Positions 1-8,316 of a DNA stretch of 64,000 nt are shown here, in pieces (within the stretch, counting starts at the first letter, position 1; each line of letters opens with the position of its first letter). Source of the stretch: Burkholderiaceae bacterium. GTDB lineage: Bacteria > Pseudomonadota > Gammaproteobacteria > Burkholderiales > Burkholderiaceae_C. Where the stretch lies: positions 62,001 to 126,000 of the forward strand of contig JACKLJ010000001.1 of assembly GCA_024235955.1 (NCBI GenBank), given 5' to 3'. The position numbers were made by a program, and so were the translations under genes. The notes beneath the pieces were generated by a model. It made no database searches, had not been told where the DNA came from, and saw only the letters and a list, made by a program, of their open reading frames with translations.

Positions 1-1
1 C

Positions 2-1531
2 CGCATGATGACCGGCGTGACGCCGATGGCGCGCATACGCCAGCGAGCGCAAGGGGTGCTGGGACAGCTGCGCAGGATGCTCACCGACCGCGTGGCCGAT
101 TACGACCTGGCCGTGCCTGCCGGCACGGTGTCGCCGGCTCTGGCCAGCGCCCTGGCCCAGCCGCCGACGCCGTTCGCGCCCACGCAACTGCTGACCGAGC
201 GGGCCGGTGGCGCCACCGGCGTGACGGCGCCAGTGAGTGTCGAGGTGGCAGCGCAGCAGCTGCGGCGCCGTGCCACGGAACTCAAGGCCAAGGCCAACAA
301 ATCCAGCGAGAAGGCGATCATCGAGATCGTCGCGCTGATGTTCCAGGCCATCCTGGCCGAAGAGCGTATTCCGGCCACGCTGCGCGTGTGGTTCGCGCGG
401 TTGCAGATTCCGGTGCTGCGTCTGGCCCTGGCCGAGCCGGACTTCTTCGCCTCCACCGAGCACCCGGCGCGCCAGCTGATCGACCGCATGGGCGCCTGTG
501 CCATGGGTTTCGACGCGCAGGGGATCGCCGGCACGCGCCTGGAACGCGAGATCAAGCGCATCGTCCAGGTGATCGAGCAGTATCCGGAAACCGGCCGGCG
601 CGTGTTCCAGCTGGTGTTCGACGAGTTCAAGAAGTTCCTCGGCCGTTCGCTCACCGAAGGCGGCGCGACCCAGCACGCCGTGACCCTGGCCCAGCAGGTG
701 GAGCAGAAGGAGGCGCTGGCGATCCAGTACACCATCGAGCTGCGCAAGATGCTGGCGTCGATGCCGGTGAGCGACGACGTGCGCGACTTCCTGCTCCACG
801 TCTGGTCGGAGGTGCTGGCCATGGCCACCGTGCGGCACGGCCCGCAGCACCAGACCACGCTGGCCTACAAGCGCGCCGCCGCCGATGTGCTGTGGGCCAT
901 CAGCCCCAAGCCCGACCGCACCGAGCGCAGCAGTGTCGTGCAGCGCCTGCCGCAGCTGTTGCAGGCGCTGCGTGAAGGCATGGCGACGGTGGGCATCGAA
1001 GGGGCCGAGCAGGACGGTTTCGTCAAGCAGATCAACGATGCCGTGATGCAGGCCTTCGTCTCGCGCGGCGAGGGCATCGCCCCCGAGAAGCTGGACGAAC
1101 TGGCGCAAAGCCTGGCCGGCCTGGAAGACATCGTGCCGGACGACGCCGAAGGCGACGTGCTGCTGGATCCCGACACGCTGGAGCTGATGTTCGGGGTCGA
1201 CGCCTCGTCCATGAAGGTGATCGCAGCCGGTGGATCGCAGCCGGGCGCGGGCATGCTGGCCTGGGCGGCCGAGCTGGAGCTGGGCAACTGGTTCTCGCTC
1301 GAGTTCGGCGGTGCGACCATGCAGGTGCAGTACGTCTGGCGCAGCGCGCGCGGCCAGTTGCACCTGTTCGCCCATGCCGCTGGCCAGACCTACCTGGTGC
1401 AGACCACGCGGCTGGCGTCCTACCTGCAGGCCGGCATGCTGGTGCCGCTCGAGGACGAAGCGCTCACGGTGCGCGCGACGCGCGATGCGCTGGCACGGCT
1501 CGACGCCACGCCAGACCAACTGCTTCACTGA
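2..1531 (+). CDS. DUF1631 family protein, 5'-partial
   Basis: C-terminal part of a DUF1631 protein, a proteobacterial family of unknown function. The reading frame is open back to the window edge, and the family is usually around 700-800 residues, so the Met at base 5 is probably internal and the N-terminus lies outside the window. Recognisable family blocks are the helical stretch with MFQAILAEERIPATLRVWFARL (residues about 118-139) followed by EPDFFASTEHPARQLIDRMGA. A PilZ-like beta-rich segment (LELGNWFSLEFGGATMQVQY) lies near residues 424-450. No signal peptide or membrane segment is seen in the visible part. The family call is firm; the function is unknown. Confidence 0.8.
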   Translation, partial: RMMTGVTPMARIRQRAQGVLGQLRRMLTDRVADYDLAVPAGTVSPALASALAQPPTPFAPTQLLTERAGGATGVTAPVSVEVAAQQLRRRATELKAKANKSSEKAIIEIVALMFQAILAEERIPATLRVWFARLQIPVLRLALAEPDFFASTEHPARQLIDRMGACAMGFDAQGIAGTRLEREIKRIVQVIEQYPETGRRVFQLVFDEFKKFLGRSLTEGGATQHAVTLAQQVEQKEALAIQYTIELRKMLASMPVSDDVRDFLLHVWSEVLAMATVRHGPQHQTTLAYKRAAADVLWAISPKPDRTERSSVVQRLPQLLQALREGMATVGIEGAEQDGFVKQINDAVMQAFVSRGEGIAPEKLDELAQSLAGLEDIVPDDAEGDVLLDPDTLELMFGVDASSMKVIAAGGSQPGAGMLAWAAELELGNWFSLEFGGATMQVQYVWRSARGQLHLFAHAAGQTYLVQTTRLASYLQAGMLVPLEDEALTVRATRDALARLDATPDQLLH

Positions 1532-1606
1532 AAAGCCGCGCCACCGCAGGCAGGATGCGGTTCAGGAGCGGCGGTATGTATCCCGATACGGCGCCCTGAA
1601 GGCGCA

Positions 1607-2125
1607 TCAGTGCGCCAGCCGCTGGCTGGCGTCGTCGCAGAGTTCGTCCTGCACCAGCAGATCGGGCTCGACGCCGAAGTGCCAGTAGACCATCAGCACG
1701 ATGATCTTCAGGTCCTGCGGGGACAGCGGCGGCTCGGGCACTGCCAGCGCGCGCTCGATCACCACCTCGCGCAGGGCGGCCGGCAGGGCGCCGGCGTGCT
1801 CCAGGAAATGCAGCAGGCGGATGCCTTCGGCGCCCAGGTGGGTGAGTTCGGCGGGCAGGTAGACGCGCAGCGAGCGTGGGTTCGGTGCACGCGCCGTATC
1901 CAGGGCAGAGTCCATGGCCGGATCGTTGGCCGCGGCATGGGTGTCGGGATCGATGCGGGTGCCGGCCGTTCCGGCGCTGCGCAGGCCGTCGAGCCAGGCC
2001 AGCGCCTGCTGGATGTCGTCGCGCTCGAAGCCGGCGGCGCTCAAGCGACGGCCCAGCTGCGCCCTGTCCGGGCAGGCTTGACCACCCCAGAAGTGTTCGT
2101 AGACGAAGACCAGCACTTCGTACAT
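1607..2125 (-). CDS. smg: Smg family protein (DUF494)
   Basis: Small DUF494/Smg protein, 172 residues against about 157 in E. coli. The start is placed at the Met beginning MYEVLVFVYEHFW, which is the conserved N-terminus of the family; an in-frame start six codons upstream is less likely. The C-terminal part has the conserved LKIIVLMVYWHFGVEPDLLV segment. The cellular role is not established. It lies 88 bases downstream of dprA on the same strand, as in many proteobacteria (dprA-smg-topA order). The middle of the protein (Asp/Ala/Pro-rich, about residues 55-95) looks like a poorly conserved insert. Confidence 0.88.
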   Translation of the reverse strand: MYEVLVFVYEHFWGGQACPDRAQLGRRLSAAGFERDDIQQALAWLDGLRSAGTAGTRIDPDTHAAANDPAMDSALDTARAPNPRSLRVYLPAELTHLGAEGIRLLHFLEHAGALPAALREVVIERALAVPEPPLSPQDLKIIVLMVYWHFGVEPDLLVQDELCDDASQRLAH

Positions 2126-2213
2126 GGGTTCAATATAGCGCATGTCGATCGCCTTGTGCTACTGGATTTGTAGCCAACGCGCGACGGCGCAGCGCGCCCC
2201 GCGCCGCTGGGCT

Positions 2214-3431
2214 TCAGGCGCGCGAGAGGCGCTGGAACAGGCCGCCGGGCAGCCGGCCCACCTGCCCTTCCAGTTCGAGTTCGAGCAGCCGCGCCTGCAA
2301 CTCCGGCGTCGGCAGGCCGGTGCGGGCCTGCAGCGCGTCCAGGCTCACCGGATCGGCGCCCAGGGCCTCGAGCAGCGCATCGCCTTCAGAGGAAAAAGTG
2401 GCACCATCCCCAGTGGAGTCGGCGCCGGCAGCTGCGTTATCAATAGCAGACGCCGGTATCGGCAGCCGCAGCTCCTCCAGCACATCCTGTGCGCTTTCGA
2501 CCAGCTTGGCGCCCTGGCGGATCAGCTGGTGGCAGCCGCGCGACTGCGCACTGTGGATCGAGCCGGGGATCGCGAACACTTCCTTGCCCTGCTCGGCCGC
2601 AAGCCGCGCCGTGATCAGCGAGCCCGACTGCGTGGCCGCCTCGACCACCAGCGTGCCCAGCGTCAGCCCGGCGATCAGGCGGTTGCGCTTGGGGAAGTTG
2701 GGCGCCAGCGGCGGTGTGCCCAGCGGGTATTCGCTGACGATCAGGCCCTGGCTGGCGATGCGGTGCGCCAGCTCGCGGTGGCGGCTCGGGTAGACGCGAT
2801 CGATGCCGGTGCCGATCACGGCGATGGTGGCCAGTCCGGGACGGCCGGCTTCCAGCGCGCCTTCGTGCGCGGCGCCGTCGATGCCCAGCGCGAGGCCGGA
2901 CACCACCGTCAGGCCCGCCTCGCGCAGCGCGCGGGCGAACTGCCGCGCGTTCAGTGCGCCCTGCGGGGTGGGGTTGCGGCTGCCCACCATGGCAACCGCC
3001 GGCGGGTACAGATTTGCTATCGTTGGTGTAGCTTCCTGCGCCCGCCCAGTGCCGTCTGGAGCCCCAAAAGGCACTGAATCGGTTGCGGGCACCTGGCCCA
3101 GCATGTACAGCAGCGGTGGCGGGTCTTCGATGCGGAGCAGCGCCGCCGGGTAGCGCGGGTCGCCCAGCGGAACCACGCAGCGCCGGGCGTCGTCCTGCCC
3201 GTCGGCGGCGAGCCAGGCCAGGGTGCTGTCGAGCGCTTCCGCAAGTCCGTCCGGCGGCTCGGCCATCGCGCTGACCTGGGCGGAGGTGAGCAGCTGGCGC
3301 AGCGCGGCGGAGGGCTGGGCGAAGATGGCGTCGGGCGGCCCGAAGGCCGCCAGCAGGCGGCGCGCGGTATCGTTGCCCACGCCGGGCGTCAGCGTCAGCC
3401 GCAACCAGCCATTCAGCTCTTCACGGTCCAT
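2214..3431 (-). CDS. dprA: DNA-processing protein DprA
   Basis: DprA/Smf, which binds incoming single-stranded DNA in natural transformation and loads RecA. The Rossmann-like core is clear: AVAMVGSRNPTPQG, VVSGLALGIDGAAHEGAL and RNRLIAGLTLGTLVVEA. A C-terminal winged-helix (DprA_WH) covers the last 60 or so residues. At 405 residues it is slightly long. The extra length comes from two Pro/Ala/Ser-rich stretches (residues about 117-139 and 327-347), each coinciding with a copy of the dispersed repeat described below, both in frame. Neither disrupts a motif: the first sits just before the Rossmann core, the second in the linker before the winged helix. It forms a cluster with the LysM gene and smg. 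Confidence 0.95.
   Translation of the reverse strand: MDREELNGWLRLTLTPGVGNDTARRLLAAFGPPDAIFAQPSAALRQLLTSAQVSAMAEPPDGLAEALDSTLAWLAADGQDDARRCVVPLGDPRYPAALLRIEDPPPLLYMLGQVPATDSVPFGAPDGTGRAQEATPTIANLYPPAVAMVGSRNPTPQGALNARQFARALREAGLTVVSGLALGIDGAAHEGALEAGRPGLATIAVIGTGIDRVYPSRHRELAHRIASQGLIVSEYPLGTPPLAPNFPKRNRLIAGLTLGTLVVEAATQSGSLITARLAAEQGKEVFAIPGSIHSAQSRGCHQLIRQGAKLVESAQDVLEELRLPIPASAIDNAAAGADSTGDGATFSSEGDALLEALGADPVSLDALQARTGLPTPELQARLLELELEGQVGRLPGGLFQRLSRA
2389..2450 (-). repeat. Family A dispersed repeat inside dprA (copy 1)
   Basis: Degenerate minus-orientation copy: a GCCGGCAGCTGCGTTATCAATAG segment preceded by the A-rich AGGAAAAAGTGG end. It is in frame with dprA and encodes the Asp/Ala-rich linker before the winged-helix domain. 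Confidence 0.6.
3013..3080 (+). repeat. Family A dispersed repeat inside dprA (copy 2)
   Basis: Plus-orientation copy: a TTGCTATCG lead, then GTAGCTTCCTGCGCCCGCCC and the closing GTCTGGAGCCCCAAAA block. It lies in frame in dprA just ahead of the VGSRNPTPQG motif, adding about 23 residues. Confidence 0.8.
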
Positions 3432-3518
3432 GGACGCTCACGCGGACGATGGGTGGGCCGCAAAGCGGCCAACACGGCGGCGTCTCCCTTGCAGGAAGGC
3501 GCGCACCGCCAGCAGGCC

Positions 3519-4802
3519 TTACTTGGGGTTGATCAGCTTGTCGCCGACCTGCACCGGGTCGTCGATCTGCATCACCAGCGCGTAGGAGACGCGGTCGAAC
3601 GGGCGGAACACCATGGCCAGGCCGTTGCGCTCGTCCGGCAGCTTGATCAGCTCGCCGCGCTCCTTCTGCGTCTTGTCCAGCATCTGGCGGCCGGTGGACT
3701 GCAGCGCCAGCACATGGCCGTTCTCGATGCCGTCGCGCAGGCCCTTGTTGATCACCACCACCTGGTTCTGGCCGGCGTAGCGCACGGCATCGCCGTACAC
3801 CGACACCACGCGTGCGTTGACCGGGATGTCGGGCGCGTGCGGCACGTAGCTGCGGAACTCGCGCGGCGGCTCGGGCAGGATGCGGTCGCCGGCGCGGATC
3901 TCTTCCTTGGTCTTCACGATGTCCAGCGTGGCTGGCACCGGCAGGGTCTTGACCTCGTTGTCGGCTTCGGTGCCGGGCTCGGGGTTGCGCGAGCCGGCCG
4001 CGGGCGTGCGCGGTGGGTCGTAGCTCACCTCGACGTCTTCGTCCGAGGCGCTCTCGCCACGCACCAGGTCGGCCTGGCCGACGTACTGGCCTTCATAGCC
4101 CAGCACCTCGCCGCTCACAGGGTCGACCAGCGGCTTGGCGGCGCGGAACACCCGGAACTGCGTGGGCAGGCCGGGCGCCATCAGCACCGGGGCGTCGGCC
4201 GGGCCGCGGGCGTAGGCGCGGTCGCCCTTGCTCAGCAGCACGCGGCGCTCGCTGGAGGTGGCCACAATACGCGGCGCGCGCTGGAAGGTGTCGTCGTCCA
4301 CCACCAGCGGTTCGGTCAGGAAGGGCTCGATCAGGTGCGGCTTGAGCGTGGGCAACGGATCGGCAGCCAGCATTTCGACCCGGTTGCGGGGGGAGACACG
4401 GATGGTTTCTGTGGGTGCGGCGCCGTCCGTCGAGCGGGCAGTGCGCAGCCAGGCGCGGCCACCCTGGCGCTCCAGATATAGGTGCTGGCCCGGGTAGATC
4501 AGGTGCGGGTTGTGGATGGCCGCCATGTTCATGCCCCACAGCTGGGGCCAGCGCCAGGGCGAGCGCAGGAACTTGCCGGCGATGTCCCACAGCGTGTCGC
4601 CGCGGCGCACCGTGTACTCGTCAGGCGCGTTCTTGGCCAGCTCGGAGATCGGCACGCCGCTCTGGGCCACCTGCACGGCGGTGGCGCGCTGCGCGGGCGT
4701 GATGGGGTAGTGGGGTGCCTGCTGGGCCAGCGCCATGCCGACCGCTGCTGCCAGCCCCCCACCCAGAACCAGTGCTCGGGCGACGGTATGACTGTGTTTC
4801 AT
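3519..4802 (-). CDS. LysM peptidoglycan-binding protein, exported
   Basis: Exported 427-residue protein. The start is placed at MKHSHTVARALVLGG, giving a short basic N-terminus, a hydrophobic run and a likely signal peptidase site after GMALAQQ; upstream in-frame codons would bury this signal. A single LysM domain follows at residues about 62-110 (EYTVRRGDTLWDIAGKFL ... HLIYPGQHLYL), which binds peptidoglycan. The rest is an uncharacterised beta-rich region conserved in beta-proteobacterial homologues next to dprA. It is divergent from def. It probably acts in the cell envelope; no catalytic motif was seen. Confidence 0.9.
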   Translation of the reverse strand: MKHSHTVARALVLGGGLAAAVGMALAQQAPHYPITPAQRATAVQVAQSGVPISELAKNAPDEYTVRRGDTLWDIAGKFLRSPWRWPQLWGMNMAAIHNPHLIYPGQHLYLERQGGRAWLRTARSTDGAAPTETIRVSPRNRVEMLAADPLPTLKPHLIEPFLTEPLVVDDDTFQRAPRIVATSSERRVLLSKGDRAYARGPADAPVLMAPGLPTQFRVFRAAKPLVDPVSGEVLGYEGQYVGQADLVRGESASDEDVEVSYDPPRTPAAGSRNPEPGTEADNEVKTLPVPATLDIVKTKEEIRAGDRILPEPPREFRSYVPHAPDIPVNARVVSVYGDAVRYAGQNQVVVINKGLRDGIENGHVLALQSTGRQMLDKTQKERGELIKLPDERNGLAMVFRPFDRVSYALVMQIDDPVQVGDKLINPK

Positions 4803-4945
4803 TGTGCTTGCAATTCGCAAAATTTCTTGACAAAGCGCTGGACATTCTGCATCCAAGCCCTTGCTGGAGCAATGAAATTGGCCGGCCCGACCCCCGCGAA
4901 GACTTGAAAATAGCGAAAATCGCCACAACTGTTGCAAGAATCCCC

Positions 4946-5482
4946 ATGGCTGAACTCACCATCCTTCGCTATCCCGACCTCCGCCTGACGCGCGTGGCCC
5001 GCCCCGTGGAGGCGGTGGACGCGCGCATCCAGGCCCTGGTGGCCGACATGCTGGACACCATGTACGCGGCCAACGGCATCGGTCTGGCCGCCACCCAGGT
5101 CGATGTGCACGAGCGCGTGGTGGTGATCGACGTGTCGGAAGAGCGCGACCAGCCCCTGGCGCTGATCAACCCCGAGATCACCTGGTTGAGCGACGAGCGC
5201 GTGCGCGGCGACGAAGGCTGTCTCTCCGTGCCCGGCATCTACGACGGCGTGGAGCGCGCCGCCCGCGTCAAGGTCACGGCGCTGGACCGCGACGGGCAGT
5301 CGCGCGAGATCGAGGCCGACGGCCTGCTGGCCGTGTGCATCCAGCACGAGCTGGACCACCTGCTGGGCAAGGTGTTCGTCGATTACCTCTCGCCCCTCAA
5401 GCGCACCCGCATCAAGTCCAAGCTGCAGAAGCAGGAGCGCGAGGCGGCCAAGGAAACCGGGCGCACGACGCGCGTGCTGTGA
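4946..5482 (+). CDS. def: Peptide deformylase
   Basis: Removes the formyl group from the N-terminal Met of nascent proteins. All three family motifs are present: GIGLAATQV (motif 1), EGCLSVP with the metal-binding Cys (motif 2) and QHELDHLLG with the two His ligands and catalytic Glu (motif 3). It is 178 residues, normal for a class I enzyme. The start MAELTILRYPD matches the family; longer in-frame starts upstream run into the LysM promoter region. Its stop codon overlaps the GTG start of the next gene. It sits upstream of fmt, whose product adds the formyl group that this enzyme removes. Confidence 0.97.
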   Translation: MAELTILRYPDLRLTRVARPVEAVDARIQALVADMLDTMYAANGIGLAATQVDVHERVVVIDVSEERDQPLALINPEITWLSDERVRGDEGCLSVPGIYDGVERAARVKVTALDRDGQSREIEADGLLAVCIQHELDHLLGKVFVDYLSPLKRTRIKSKLQKQEREAAKETGRTTRVL

Positions 5483-6024
5483 AGCCCTTGGCCGCGCTCG
5501 CAGCGTCCGGCACCTTCACGGTGCGCTGGCGCCGCGCCGCAGCGGCCGGTGCGCTGGCCCTGGCGGCGGGCCTGCTCGGTGCCTGCGCCAGCGATCCGGG
5601 CCGCATTGCCCCCGGCACCCCGCGCGCCGAGGCGCAGCAGGCACTCGGCCAGCCCACGGCGCGCTACCCGCTGCCGGGCGGCGGCGAGCGCTGGCAGTAC
5701 TCGTACCAGCCGAACGGCCAGCGCGTGGTCAACATCGATCTCGATGCCGCCGGCCGCGTGGCGCGGCGCTACGAGGCGCTCACCGAAGCCAACTTGGCCC
5801 GGATCGCCGCCGACCAATGGACACGTGACGACGTGCTGCGCGAATTCGGCCGGCCGGCGCGCGTGCAGGGCGTGCACAATTTCAAGGGCGAGATCTGGGT
5901 CTGGCGCTACGCCGACGGCCCCACCTGGCGCCTGCTGTTCATCGACATCGACCCACAAGGCACGGTGCGCGGCTGGAGCGCCGGCGACGAGCCATTGCCC
6001 GACGCCGACTTCGACACCCGCTGA
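5479..6024 (+). CDS. BamE/SmpA-like lipoprotein
   Basis: Putative outer-membrane lipoprotein. The GTG start at 5479 overlaps the def stop (GTGA); a second in-frame GTG at 5521 would give a more typical 22-residue lipoprotein signal and may be the true start. The lipobox is LLGAC followed by ASDPG. The mature part has two SmpA/BamE-like repeats: GTPRAEAQQALGQPT ... WQYSYQPNGQRVVNIDLD and TRDDVLREFGRPARV ... WVWRYADGP. BamE itself belongs to the beta-barrel assembly complex, but this protein is not obviously the main BamE, so only the fold is proposed. It sits between def and fmt. Confidence 0.75.
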   Translation: MKPLAALAASGTFTVRWRRAAAAGALALAAGLLGACASDPGRIAPGTPRAEAQQALGQPTARYPLPGGGERWQYSYQPNGQRVVNIDLDAAGRVARRYEALTEANLARIAADQWTRDDVLREFGRPARVQGVHNFKGEIWVWRYADGPTWRLLFIDIDPQGTVRGWSAGDEPLPDADFDTR

Positions 6025-6142
6025 CGCCGCTGCGCCGGAGTGCGGTAGCGAACCTCAGGGTTTTCCCTCTGCAGGCATACTCGGCCCATCGCGGCCGCGG
6101 GCGTGTGCCTTGGCGCCGCCGCCGCACCTCCCCTGATTGCCC

Positions 6143-7141
6143 ATGAACGTCGTCTTCGCCGGCACGCCGGATTTCGCCCGCGTGGCGCTGCAGAGCCTGC
6201 TCGCCGCGGGTTTTCGCGTGCCGCTGGTGCTGACGCAGCCGGACCGCCCCGCCGGCCGCGGCATGAAGCTGCAGGCCTCGCCCGTCAAGCAGCTCGCGCT
6301 GGAGCACGGCATCGCCGTGGCCCAGCCTCGCAGCCTGCGCCTGGATGGCAAATACCCGGACGACCCGGCTGCTGCCCAGCAGGCGCTGCAGGCCGCACAG
6401 GCCGATGTGATGGTGGTCGCCGCCTACGGTCTGATCCTGCCGCAGTGGGTGCTGTCGCTGCCCAGGCTCGGATGTCTCAACATCCACGCCTCCGTGCTGC
6501 CGCGCTGGCGAGGTGCCGCGCCCATCCACCGCGCCATCGAAGCGGGCGATGCCGAAACCGGCGTGACCATCATGCAGATGGACGCCGGCCTGGACACCGG
6601 CGACATGCTGCTGGTGGAGCGATTCCCCATCGGCCCAGCCGCCACCTCCGGCACCCTGCACGACCAGCTGGCCGCGCTGGGCGGGCGCCTGATCGTCGAG
6701 GCGCTCGAACTCGCCGCCTGCGGGGGGCTGTCCCCCACACCGCAGCCAGCAGGCGGCGTGACCTACGCCCACAAGATCGACAAGCACGAAGCCGCCGTCG
6801 ACTGGTCGCAGCCCGCTGCCGTGATCGAACGCCGCATCCGCGCCTTCGACCCGTTCCCTGGCGCCAGCACCCGCCTGGGCGATGAAACGGTCAAGCTGTG
6901 GCGCTCTGAATTGGATAGCTGTCTGCAACCGTCAGATGCGGGCTGCGGCCAGATTTTGCTTGTAAACGATGCCGGCGTCACAGTGGCCTGCGGCGACGGC
7001 TCCGCGCTGCGCCTGACCGAGCTGCAACGCGCCGGCGGCAAGCGCCTGCCGGCGCGCGAGTTCCTGCGCGGCTTTCCGCTGCAGGCAGGCCAGCGCTTCG
7101 ACAGCGCCGCGGCCACCACCCCCCAGGAGCCCGCGGCATGA
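6143..7141 (+). CDS. fmt: Methionyl-tRNA formyltransferase
   Basis: Formylates Met-tRNA(fMet) with 10-formyl-THF. The N-terminal motifs FAGTPDFA, the catalytic HASVLPRWRGAAPIHRAI block and the DAGLDTGDML stretch are all present, and a C-terminal OB-like domain begins around KLWRSEL. The start is the ATG at 6143 (MNVVFAGTPDF). The C-terminal domain carries a copy of the dispersed repeat at residues about 254-275 (LDSCLQPSDAGCGQILL), an in-frame insert in a surface part of the domain. The stop overlaps the ATG of azlC (ATGA), so the genes are probably translated together. Confidence 0.96.
   Translation: MNVVFAGTPDFARVALQSLLAAGFRVPLVLTQPDRPAGRGMKLQASPVKQLALEHGIAVAQPRSLRLDGKYPDDPAAAQQALQAAQADVMVVAAYGLILPQWVLSLPRLGCLNIHASVLPRWRGAAPIHRAIEAGDAETGVTIMQMDAGLDTGDMLLVERFPIGPAATSGTLHDQLAALGGRLIVEALELAACGGLSPTPQPAGGVTYAHKIDKHEAAVDWSQPAAVIERRIRAFDPFPGASTRLGDETVKLWRSELDSCLQPSDAGCGQILLVNDAGVTVACGDGSALRLTELQRAGGKRLPAREFLRGFPLQAGQRFDSAAATTPQEPAA
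6905..6968 (+). repeat. Family A dispersed repeat inside fmt
   Basis: Plus-orientation copy: TTGGATAGCTGTCTGCAACC followed by GCGGGCTGCGGCCAGATTTTG. The reading frame of fmt runs straight through it. Confidence 0.75.
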
Positions 7142-7962
7142 ACATGCCGCTGCCGGAACCGCCGAGCGACCTGCGCTCGCGCACCGGGCGCGTCGGCGCC
7201 TGGATGGCGGCGCGCGTGGACGCCATGGCGCGCTCCGGCCGCCACCCGCTCTACTGGGCCGGCGCGCGCGAGATGGCGGGCGTCTCCGTCGGCCTCACCG
7301 CCTGGGCCTTCATGACCGGCGTGGCCATGATCAAGAGCGGCATGAGCATCACCGAGGCGGTGACCATGTCGCTGCTGGTGTTCGCCGGCAGCGCGCAGCT
7401 GGCGGCCATCCCGCTCATCGCCGCCGGCGCGCCGGTGTGGGTGATCTGGGCCACGGCCTTCTGCGTCAACCTGCGCTTCGTGGTGTTCAGCCTGCACCTG
7501 CGCGACTACTTCATGTTCATGCCGCGGGCGCGCCGGCTGTGGCTGGGCTTCTTCACCGGCGACGTGACCTATGTGCTGTTCACCCAGCGCTTCCCCAAAC
7601 CGGCGCAGACCGCCACGCAGCGCCACGCGCAGCTGGCCTACCTGTGGGGCGGCAACATGACCAACTGGGCGTTCTGGCAGGGCTTCTCGATGCTGGGCAT
7701 CTTCCTGGGCGCGGCACTGCCGGAGCGCTGGGGGCTGGAGTTCGCCGGCACGCTGGCGCTGCTCGGCGTGGCCTGCTCGCTGGCCAGCACGCGGCTGCGC
7801 GCCTTCTCGGCCATCGTGGCGGCGGCGGCCTCGCTGATGCTGCTGGCGCTGCCGTTCAAGCTCAACATCGTGGCGGCCATCGTGGTGGCGGTGGCGGCCA
7901 GCCTGCTGCTGGAGCGGCGCCTGCCACCGGCCGAGCTGCCGGCGGGAGACGCTCATGGCTGA
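7138..7962 (+). CDS. azlC: AzlC family branched-chain amino acid exporter, large subunit
   Basis: Inner-membrane permease of the AzlC/YgaZ family (274 residues), which with AzlD exports branched-chain amino acids. Family signatures are the ShREMAGVSVG-type opening, TMSLLVFAGSAQLAAIPLIAAGAP and FCVNLRFVVFSLHLRDYF, plus several further membrane segments. It carries an extra charged N-terminal stretch of about 45 residues before the first membrane segment. It overlaps fmt by 4 bases and azlD by 8 bases, so it is in the same transcript. Confidence 0.93.
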   Translation: MNMPLPEPPSDLRSRTGRVGAWMAARVDAMARSGRHPLYWAGAREMAGVSVGLTAWAFMTGVAMIKSGMSITEAVTMSLLVFAGSAQLAAIPLIAAGAPVWVIWATAFCVNLRFVVFSLHLRDYFMFMPRARRLWLGFFTGDVTYVLFTQRFPKPAQTATQRHAQLAYLWGGNMTNWAFWQGFSMLGIFLGAALPERWGLEFAGTLALLGVACSLASTRLRAFSAIVAAAASLMLLALPFKLNIVAAIVVAVAASLLLERRLPPAELPAGDAHG

Positions 7963-8302
7963 GACCGACGCCTGGACGCTGCTGGTCATCGTCGGCCTGG
8001 CGGTGATCACCGTGGTGGCGCGCGGCTTCTTCTTCATCAGCGAAAAGCCCTGGCGCCTGCCGCGCTGGGCGCTGCGTGGCCTGCAGTACGCGCCGGTGGC
8101 GGCGCTCACGGCGGTGATCGCGCCCGACATCCTGCTGGCCGGCCACGCGCTCAACACGCCCTGGCGCGACGCCCGGCTGCTGGCCGCGCTGGCGGCGGCG
8201 GCGTTCTACTTCTGGCGTCGCGGCACCAGTTACGCGCTGCCGGCCTCGATCGGCGTCGGCATGGCGGTGTTCCTGCCGCTGCACGTGGGGCTGGGCTGGT
8301 AA
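7955..8302 (+). CDS. azlD: AzlD family small subunit
   Basis: Small 115-residue membrane partner of AzlC (YgaH type) with four hydrophobic segments. The conserved RGFFFISEKPWRLPRWALRGLQYAPVA stretch, with its Leu/Pro-rich turn, is typical of AzlD. The ATG lies inside the 3' end of azlC, with a GGGAGA ribosome site 8 bases upstream. It is the last gene of the def-fmt-azlCD run. The next gene is convergent, 14 bases away. Confidence 0.92.
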   Translation: MAETDAWTLLVIVGLAVITVVARGFFFISEKPWRLPRWALRGLQYAPVAALTAVIAPDILLAGHALNTPWRDARLLAALAAAAFYFWRRGTSYALPASIGVGMAVFLPLHVGLGW

Positions 8303-8316
8303 GGCCGCAGCCGGGC

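Noticed and set aside
4827..4832. TTGACA as a -35 box for def
   Set aside because: No acceptable -10 lies 16-18 bases downstream, so it was not listed as a promoter.
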